64,000 bases of DNA from Isoetes taiwanensis (lineage: Eukaryota > Streptophyta > Lycopodiopsida > Isoetales > Isoetaceae). Of this stretch, positions 55,353-64,000 are shown one piece after another; position 1 is the first letter of the stretch, and each line of letters opens with the position of its first letter. The stretch is taken from assembly GCA_021234155.1 (NCBI GenBank), contig JAJEKV010000166.1, forward strand, positions 498,324-562,323, given 5' to 3'. The translations under genes were made by a program, and so were the position numbers. Below the pieces are notes generated by a model. It made no database searches and was not told the origin of the DNA. It saw nothing but the letters and a program-made list of their open reading frames with translations.

Positions 55353-58222
55353 ATTAGTCTTGAATGTGTGGGATGGGTAGGTGCAGTGGAGTTTGTAGGT
55401 GAAATAGAATCTTGTAGGTTTGTCATGTCCTGTAGCATCAAGGTGTTATAAGTATCTTGCATGTTGTAGTGGACGAAGAATAGATACTTGTATGAATGAA
55501 AAAAATAAACCTTGCATTTACATAGGAACAAAGTATTAAATTATGAAACCTATTAAATTTCAGTTTTTAAAATGCCCAAAAGATGTCACATATTCAAATT
55601 TTGTTGTCAAAATGCCAATTTTAGAAGGGTTAATCAAATGCACAAAATATTAGTTTCAAATGCCACTTTCCAAAGTTGTGAAGGTGGACAATGGATTCTC
55701 ATGCGCCTCATGAATGAGAAAAAGATGTATCATCATTATTGGATGATAGGGCTTAAGGAGATCGATGTTTGCAAGTCTTGTTTAAAAATAATTGGTGCAT
55801 GAATTTTGTATTCAATCAACAGATCCTAAACAATGTAAAAGTGCTTTTCAATTGCACACGTCAAATATATTAAGTTTAGAGAATAGATAGTTTTAAAAGA
55901 GGAGATAATAACTTTGAAAGGCCATTATCTATAAAAATGATGAAATTATCATTACTATATATCTATTGTGCTCCTAGAACTATGTCCACCGAGCCTCTAT
56001 GGACGTTAATAAATTATTACGTTATGCTACATCGAATAAAAGAGAGCATGCTCTATCTTGTAACCAAAGAGCACCACTTAAATTGTTGCAAGAGAATCCT
56101 AATCAAAAGTTAGAGAAGGAAAATAGCATGTAAATAGACTGTACAATTTTTTCAACAATGTTTGCATGTAAAGTTTTGGATGCTTCAACCTAATAAAGAG
56201 AGGTATTGTTTGCACAGGAGATAATTGCTTAGCAATGAGTAAATTTCAACCTACTCTAAATATGGAGCGGATGTTGAAAATGGAAAATATTACAACACAA
56301 TAATTTTGTCATGCTCCAACACCTAAAGCATCTCCTTGGTCTCAGAGCGGATAGATATATTTTGAAATTTGAGGCAGAAGAAAACATCTTGCTCCGTTTT
56401 GCAAGTCTTGCCATTTAAGTGAGAAAACTACCATACAGCAAAAAGAATACTTAAAGACTTTCTTCTACATAATTTTATCAAGCCCAAGCATGCATGCAAA
56501 AAGCGACTATCGGAAGAAAGATAAAAAGGCGATAAGTGCAAATAACTCAACAAATGTCATTTGAGCTAGTTATGTACCCTAGTATCATAAGAATCAAACA
56601 AAAGCCGTTGCAATGGCATTGCAGATGAAGAACCCCAACATATACCTTTTTGAGCTTTCCACGTATACTTGTGTTCCTAATTCCTTCTAGTTTGCACCTT
56701 CATACATAACATAAGTTAGTATATACATCATATTTAACGTATCCCTCAACAAATAACTATACAGATAAATATGCCCCATGTTTGTAGAAATAGTATTGCA
56801 CATGCAAGAAGATACTGAGTTGGAATCCATTCAAAATATAATACATTTGACATAAGTATTTGTCAAAAGAAGAATGCAATCAAATGATTTTCTCTTTTCC
56901 TAACCACCAAATTGTGTACAATACATCTAAAAATAGGTCTATAGCTAAATTGCTGACTTAAGACATTACAACAATACCTACCTATTTCTGTATGCAGCAG
57001 CCTATTCAAGTTTAAAATCAAACTTATAAAACATCTACAACTTATTTCTATAACTAAGCAACATGACTACGAATTTGCAACATCAACATCTGTATCTACT
57101 CCATCCCCTGGACTATTCAATGATTCAAAGCACAAGAGCATTGTCGCCAAGAAAACAATTGTTGCAAAGTTATTTGTATATTGTTATGCATGAGCTTGGT
57201 AAAGCCATCTTCAAATGAACTGCATGAATACTCAATGACGCTGCTGCTTATAAATTAACACATCCATAAGATTTGGAGTACCTCAAGCAATAGCTTTAAA
57301 AGTTTCAGATGTTAATATGTCTTGTTGTATCTCACTTCAGACCACCATCTGTAGAAGAACAATAATTCATGGAAAAGACAAACTTTTGTTCTAAATAACA
57401 AAGATGGAGACAAATTCTTGAAAATGCAGAGATGGTACTTGATTGCGTCCTTACCATGTTCGTAAGATCCGTTGATTTGTGCCTTGCTAGGTGGGATGTC
57501 TCGCAAATAGAGCAGATATCGTCTATGATACATAGGCTTGTCCATTATGCAACCAAACCTAATTCAATGATTTCACAACAAATAAGAGGCTCTACGTTAT
57601 ACTTCTAATTTAAAAATTTTAAACCTGAATAAAGCTTTCCTTAGCTGACATGAACTACCTAAAACGGTGTAAGGACAAAGGGCACCAATCACATGAATTC
57701 TAAAAAGCGGTACAATCATAGATAATAATGCAAAGGATCTAAGCAAAGGCAAACAATGAAAGTACATCTTTTAATCTTGCTTTGGGCTTGGCATCTTACC
57801 GAGCATCTACTATATTTGCCTCTTCATCTGCCATGTGTGTAGATGAATATCAACCTTCTTCGCGTGCCATTGTCTGCAAAGAAAAGGATAAAATAGCAAA
57901 TGAGCACAATTTGGCATAGACTCTACAATATCGGGAGTAATCATCATCACGAAGAAGGAAAATTGTGGCAAAGCCAGGATTGTGAATTCCCCGGCGCCAT
58001 CATCGGGAGGAAAAACTTTGCATTGAATCCCACACAACTCACCACTAAATTCTATTCCATTCCATTCCGGCCACACAACTCACCTCACACCCATCTGCCC
58101 TATCAGCTTGCATTGTGACCTCATGCTCCCATGCAGGTGCCTTAGTTTGCTGGAGCTTCAGCTGTACATCTTAGATCAACCCCTAAATCAATAGATAGGT
58201 ATGAAAAGTCAAATCTTCTTGC
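55353..58222. other. AT-rich DNA, possible Helitron body and distal exons
   Basis: No clear gene. On the minus strand 57558-57455 reads FGCIMDKPMYHRRYLLYLRD, then IPPSKAQINGSYEH, bounded by an acceptor-like ttag and a donor gtaagg; 58168-58086 reads QLKLQQTKAPAWEHEVTMQA, then DRADGCE before gtgagt. Both look like exons and may belong to the tentative gene at 58223-59959, but their phases could not be joined. Confidence 0.4.
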
Positions 58223-59959
58223 CTGTCCCTTGGGAATTGAAGGAATCTTCTGTACTTTATCATGTCCTGGTGATAAAGTCCTAAAACAGTAAACAAAGGT
58301 CCACTTCATTAAACACTTCCACTAACTTCATGTCTACTTGCGACTCTCTAATCTTACCAAGCTATCATCATAATGACATTTTAGCGATTTCAAGAAATAA
58401 ACCAACGGGGTAAGTGTGTGTAAGGATGAGAAATGTTTACTTACGTACATATGGCATGGCCAGCCTCATGGGAGTGCATAAGGCTCTAAATGTACACCTG
58501 CAAAAAGTAGTTGCAAAGTAATGATACGTCATGAAAATAGATTCTAAAGTATTTGCATGAAATAATATAAAGATTGCACAGACAGCAGTCTTGGACAATT
58601 TGATCTAAAGATTAAATTCGTTGTATATAATTATAATTTGATGCACTAATACCTTTCTTTGGTGCCAAGCCATGAAAAATGTACTGAACAGAAGACACGA
58701 TTTCCAAGTCTAACGATAAAATAGATCTGGATCTGCTTGGCGTTATTGGGCCTCATGTGGTCTCTAAATGTTAACAAAATACCCCTTCATAAACAGCTAC
58801 TTATAACTGACAGCAGATACAGTCCATGCATAGTACTGCGCTTCCTGAAAAAAAAGCCAAAAAATGGTAAGGCATAGATAAAACAATGATCGCAACAATG
58901 GCAATAATCAAGCACTAACCTGACAATAATCAAGCACTAACCTGACTTGCACAGATTGAAGCAATAACCATTGCCTTTAAATGACCCAGAAATATTGAAT
59001 CTACCTTGTAGCTGATTTGAGGCAGTATAAAGTTAGAATCTGGTGATGTCACTGATAATCTACGATCAAAGTTGGTACATTTCGGTTTCTTAAAGTGAAT
59101 GCCATAGCACGACGTAAATTTGCCTTGCAGATTCATAAATAGGTAGCAGGGGACCAGAAAAAGAATGTGCTTGATCCATGTGTTTGAAAGCGATACAGAA
59201 CACAGCTTCAGACTTTGCATAAGGCTTCAACGTTAAATGCATTTCCTCCATCACGCAAAAATGGAGTCGGATTTGAGAGGGCAGAGTTGCCTCCACGCAG
59301 ATACTAAAAATCCAGTGCCTTTTACAGTCGTCAATATTCAAAAACCATGAGTCATTTCTGCAAATTCCAAGTTAGACCTGCGTTGGCTGCTGGAGCTCTG
59401 TTAGTGCAAAAAAACTGCTCTGCTGTACCCAATCGTACTCAGGGTTAGGTTGAAGACAGAACCATTTCCTCAGGCTTAAAACGCTTTTCTAGAAACAACA
59501 GAAGCAAGATCCTCAGATTAAATTGGCAGAAAAACGTACCACTGCTGAAGATGGCGTCCTACATAACAATGCGGTCTCCATGATAACTCCACAGATTAAA
59601 TTCTGGGCACTAAATGAGCTAAGCCGAACAGAAAAGTAAGACTTCTTGAGCTTTCCCGATTCTGGGTCTGCTGGAGAAGTGTTATGAGCACAAGCTCTGC
59701 TACGCCATGCACGTAGTTCAGGAGAACGAATGGTCCACAGCTCCAAGTAGACCATGGTTAGCAGGCCTCTGCTGGGCCGGATTGAGCAGCATCTAGCAAC
59801 CCCAGGCCGCCGCCGTCCGCACCAGGGGAAAGGAAAGTACAGAAGGGAGGGAGAAAATTCGAAATGAGAAGAACCCATGCGACCAAAATAATCCCGCAGG
59901 GGCGAGGGGAACGCCGCATGCGGCGTTCCATGCGGCTGCACAGGCACATTTCCCAACAC
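58223..59959 (-). CDS. Unrecognised multi-exon gene (tentative model)
   Basis: Five minus-strand exons join in phase. The exon ending at 58942 (LSVTSPDSNFILPQISYKVD, then FLGHLKAMVIASICASQ) leads to 58844-58801 (EAQYYAWTVSAVSYK), 58763-58653 (MRPNNAKQIQIYFIVRLGNR, then VFCSVHFSWLGTKER), 58497-58445 (CTFRALCTPMRLAMPYV) and 58280-58223 (LYHQDMIKYRRFLQFPRDR), the last ending at a possible GC donor. Upstream candidates are 59488-59378 (LRKWFCLQPNPEYDWVQQSS), 59341-59090 (MEEMHLTLKPYAKSEAVFCI, in a frame shifted against the next exon) and a GC-rich first exon near 59959-59538. I do not know the family. The mixture of perfect phase matches and one frame clash means it could be a gene with a missed intron or a young pseudogene. 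Confidence 0.4.
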
Positions 59960-62900
59960 CTTACCAAAATAAAAAAGAAGATATCACAAATTATCACCCA
60001 ACCAACCATTGAACTACTCAATCAGTTATGAAACTTATGATTACGAAATACCAATAGCATTCATTCAAGAAACTCGACCCGGCAGGTAGCCGACTACCCG
60101 TAGAAATTTTGGCGGGCTGGGGAAGAGGAATTGTCATCAGCGGATTGCTTGCCTGTTGAATGTTTCACAGCCTAGAGTGCTACAAGAGCTCGTATGAACC
60201 TAGAGACACTTGATGCACTTATGCTAATATCATTATGGGATGCACTATTTGAGTCCATAGATTAGCAAGCATGTTTTAAGGATTGGTATGAAGCAAAAGA
60301 TAGAAGAGGCAATGCCGCTTGTTAATTGATCATGTACTCTTTTTTGGTACGTTATTATATAGCACGTGAATTTTCTATGTATTTTGTTAAAAATTTGGAT
60401 TCTGTCATTTTAAATTTTTGTCTGGCATATGAAAGGTTGAAATTTGAGAACTTTCTGTCATGCGAAAAGGCATAAAATATTTTCCCTGTCCTTCGAAAAC
60501 CGTCAAATTTACACACTGATGGCTGCAACTTTACAAATGCATCCGAATGGCACGCAAAACAATAAAGTTTATAGCCTGATAACTCTACAGCCATATTCAT
60601 CACTTGCTTGAAACACAGTGCAAGAGAATGATTTACGCATGTTAACATGCATTGGCCTAACATGGACTCAAAACAAAATAGGAAAATAGATCATGGAGTC
60701 GCTAAACAACTCTGCTGATTGCTAGTCTGAACTATCATAGTCCCCATGTAGCAATACTGCCTTGACCTTGTGTTTGAAGTCTTGATGGTTCCGGATTGCC
60801 TTATACATGCAGATGGATACTACAAACCTTGCTTGAAACTGCGTTACCATCTTATGATAAAAGATTATGGATTTAAGGAGATTGGAAACTTCAACCTGAA
60901 TGTTTGCTTCAAGGTTAAATTCTTATGCGTGAAACAAAGAAGCATTGTACATGACATATGGAGCATCTTTTACCATGAGTCAGTGCAATGCAAAAGAATG
61001 ATCTATACATGTTAACATCTCCCAAATATAGCGATGTCCATCACTTGCTTGAAACACAACGCCTAACATGGACTCAAACAAAATAGGGAAAGAGGTCATG
61101 GAATCCGTAAATAAAAGTTGTATATACTTTGAGCTTGCCTTTGGAAGCATACAATACATTCACTATTTTACCAACTTCTTGTGTCTTTCCCAACATCTTC
61201 TTCTTGTAACTTCTTGTAAACCATGTAATGGAATAGTATATAGTTGATCCCAAAAATATTGTACTTACAGGCTAAGATACATCGCAAAAGAAAGCAATTC
61301 TAAATGTAAGATACATCGCAAAAGACATCGTGTTGTTGCTACAAAAGTGATGTTTCCATGTGCAGCTTATTATTTTGTCCTTCACGCTACTCGTTTTATC
61401 AAACAACATCAACTGGTTAAAACAAAACAAAGCAAATAACTTACATAAAAGAAAAAATGCCAACAGAAGAATGCCAAAAATATGAGGGCAACAATGAACA
61501 AAATAAGCAAAGCAGTCCCTGCAATCTACTATCATACTTCCCATGTAATAATACTCCTTTGACCATGTGTTTGAAGTCTTGATGGTTTCTAACAAAGATT
61601 CGCTACCCACCCCTTTGGTTTCTCCGAAATAAAGTCTTCAATGGTATATTATTATCATAAAAGAGTATGGATTTGAGGAAATTGATGAGTTGAACCCCCA
61701 TATGTGTCATATTATATGGAAACAACTCATAAACCTATGCGAAATCTATGAGGACAGTAAATGCTTCGCAATGCAGAAGCTAATTTAGTTCATAACAACA
61801 CAGCGATAATGTTTATTAGAAGCAAAGCAATTGTGTAATGGCTCTATAATAATCCAAGATTCGCTAATCCTGTTGAAAATAATTAATAGGCTTTCATCGT
61901 CAACCTTTTGCAGATAAAGGCGTTCATCCATCTAGTCTCCAAAGATGAAGTTGCATATGCAAATACTTCTTGAATAATTAAGTAACTGCTTTTGATTTCA
62001 AGATCCCATTCTATTAGCCACAAATGACACCAAATAATGTCTACTTTTCCTTTCAAATATCCCATTTTGTATACTACAAATGACATCTACAAAATGAATT
62101 ATATTGTAAGAACAATTGATTTACAAAACAAAAGGATAGTCTAGCTTCCTCTGATTTGCAATTTGTACACAACCCTTTCATCGAAGAGATGCCCTTAACT
62201 AAGAATTTCAGCCATATGCACACATTGTTGCCTTCTCAACATACATCGGCATGCTCACTTGAAACATGATTTTATCTAAAACTATAAACACTTAAACATG
62301 TTTTTCAAGATCTAATACTACAAACACCTGAATGATATTCCTGTATAACTACATTTCTTACATCTTAATTTTGTCCTCATTTTTTGCTCAAATGATTTTT
62401 AGGACCTTCTATGCAAGACCTTTTTTTTTTAACCTTCTATGCAAGACCTTCTACACATGGGCAGTAATATGAAAATTGTAGAACCTAATTGTAGTCTAGC
62501 ACAAAAAGTCAATTTGAATCTCTACATTATTAAACATGTAGCACATATTGCAAGCAATGCCAAGCATAATGAATATGGAAAATGAAAATTGCATTGATCA
62601 ATAAGCATGTTGGAGAAGGATCACTTTATTGTGGATGTGTAACAATTAATTGAGTCTCTATCTTGATTTGGAAATGATAAATGGTAATAGAATTAAGCCA
62701 CAACAATATAACTTGTTCCTAGAACCCATCTTCACAAATTGGTTGCTCTCAACCTACATTTTACTTGTGAATGCTTACACAGTGATGTTGATAATCAGCA
62801 ACATAAGATCAGAGTACTAATTTGCCAAAAATCACCTTGAGAATAAAAACCAAAAGAATATCCATCCACATTTTGGACTGCTTGGTTAGCAGTTCTACCT

Positions 62901-63457
62901 TTAAAATATGGTAAAAATGGCTACAGATTGCAAAAGCATTGCCACATGCTCTCGGAGTGGCACACATTGCACCACCATGGCTTTGCTTCTCAATGGGCTG
63001 TGGAATTCAAGAAATGATATTCTTAAGTGACAGCCGCAATAACTTTGCACTAAGCATTTAGGATTGGGTACCAAAGTACCTGGCAAAACTGCATGAGCCT
63101 GGCTATCAGCATTCTAAAATGGGCACCACAGTACCCTTTCCCCCAATTTTTGCAATGTGCACAGTACACCTTATTTTCTTTGCCCTCAAATTTTTAATTT
63201 GCATGGTCATTCATCTGAAACCAACTACGAAGCATCAGACATGCATTATACACATGTAAAAGGGAAAGAAAGGGCAAATAGATTATGTGGCTCACAAAAG
63301 CTTTTTTGATACCCTGCATAGACTTGACATACAAAAGAAGATTCTAAACGCTTACCAGCATAAGTTATTAGCAACTACATACAAATAAAGTATCAAGCAC
63401 ATGAACACAAATGGATAATATACATTTACAAAAAATCGCGAGGATGAAGTATTTTAC
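59960..63457. other. AT-rich DNA with segmental repeats
   Basis: Apart from the repeat at 60590-61760, no gene is supported. A minus-strand stretch near 63000-62900 (PIEKQSHGGAMCATPRACGN) follows an acceptor-like ttccacag and might be a further exon of the partial gene at 63458-63812, but the phase does not fit. A duplicated phrase 'accttctatgcaagacctt' lies at 62402-62450. Confidence 0.45.
60590..61760 (+). repeat. Diverged segmental duplication
   Basis: Matching phrases occur in the same order twice: catcacttgcttgaaacaca (60598 and 61033), atggactcaaa-aaaatagg (60664 and 61070), tgtgtttgaagtcttgatgg (60770 and 61568) and gataaaag-ttatggattt (60856 and 61656). Spacing between the copies has changed through insertions. 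A third partial copy is at 54770-54890. Confidence 0.65.
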
Positions 63458-63812
63458 CTGCAGAAACTGTCATGTGATGCAGCCATCTTTGCAGACCCAA
63501 CTTAACCTGCACGGCAAAACAGAGATACAATATAATCCTTCAAAAGTTGGCCAATAATAGAGTAGTGCAAGATGTTCACATGCTAGTGGAAAAGTAGCAT
63601 TTTTGAAATGCAACTTTTCTATTCAATTTGTTAATACTTCCCCATCAGTCAGATATGTTGCAGAGATAAGGAAGTCTCACCCAAGGACAGGCACCTTCTG
63701 CAGCTACTAAGAGACCTCCAACGCGAACAAACGGCAATGGTCCAATGGCAGTTTCATTCACTTTTGTATTCACTAACGAACCCTCGTGATGGAACGTCTC
63801 TATCCAAGCAAA
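63458..63812 (-). CDS. Two exons of an unrecognised gene (partial)
   Basis: Minus-strand exon 63812-63681 is bounded by tgcag and gtgaga and encodes exactly 44 codons: FAWIETFHHEGSLVNTKVNE, then TAIGPLPFVRVGGLLVAAEG and ACPW. The next exon, 63506-63458, is bounded by gtgcag and gtaaaa and continues in phase with VKLGLQRWLHHMTVSA. Clean borders, matching phases and a natural composition support a real gene whose other exons lie outside the window or were not found below 63.4 kb. I do not recognise the family and see no catalytic motif. Confidence 0.45.
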
Positions 63813-64000
63813 CTGCATTGAGAATTGATGGATCTTCATTTAATGTTGGTTATCTACATAAACAACAAACACAAACAAATATGTTTAAGATAATCTCTTA
63901 ACTCTGCCGAATAATTGCATTTTGGTTCCACATACTAAAAATACAATTTAAATTAACAAAAAATATTTGAATGAATGATCTATGGTGTATAAATATAGAT

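Noticed and set aside
60355-60663. 102-codon minus-strand frame
   Set aside because: It runs through a dispersed repeat family that recurs at 54.8 and 61.0 kb without keeping the frame.

Overview
The window reads as nuclear DNA of a land plant. Genes are split by AT-rich introns with GT-AG borders, and the recognisable genes are plant types: an IRE-type AGC kinase, a UFM1-specific protease, PPR proteins and a MORN-repeat protein. The bulk of the sequence is decayed transposable elements. A tyrosine-recombinase (DIRS/PAT-like) retroelement and a LINE lineage with microsatellite tails make a seed-free plant (bryophyte, lycophyte or fern) more likely than a flowering plant. That is an inference; the species cannot be named from the sequence.

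Layout. 1.6-6.4 kb: a decayed LINE (endonuclease plus reverse transcriptase). 6.4-13.5 kb: mostly AT-rich noncoding DNA, holding one unrecognised minus-strand split gene (10.76-11.60 kb) whose three exons join in phase. 13.5-18.05 kb: two more copies of the same LINE, one rearranged and one reduced to its 3' end; both keep the 3' terminus but carry different microsatellite tails. 19.4-25.7 kb: a 6.3-kb minus-strand element with split direct repeats (A1...B1A2...B2), a CCHC zinc-knuckle gag, an RT-entry remnant and a tyrosine-recombinase C-terminus, inserted into a retropepsin-like sequence. 26.1-28.0 kb: a broken IRE-type kinase. 28.3 and 33.0-33.5 kb: PPR fragments on opposite strands. 29.77-31.81 kb: an ORF1-only retro-insertion with poly(A) and a 19-bp target-site duplication. 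34.57-38.17 kb: a nearly complete UFSP2 gene of 13 exons, the best gene in the window. 38.3-41.7 kb: LTR-like repeats flanking two head-to-head MORN gene fragments that form a long inverted repeat of about 0.7 kb per arm. 44.5-51.7 kb: tRNA-derived SINE units, hairpin satellites, tandem repeats and a 194-bp MITE. 52.85-54.25 kb: an L1-type RT pseudogene on the minus strand. 55.32 kb: a Helitron-type 3' end. 58.2-60.0 kb and 63.46-63.81 kb: minus-strand exons that splice in phase but whose family I do not recognise.

The genes do not form a pathway; UFSP2 is a stand-alone housekeeping protease of the UFM1 system. The strongest leads are the split-repeat tyrosine-recombinase retroelement with its row of short dyads, the MORN inverted repeat as a possible small-RNA hairpin source inside LTR-like ends, and the unrecognised phase-consistent genes.
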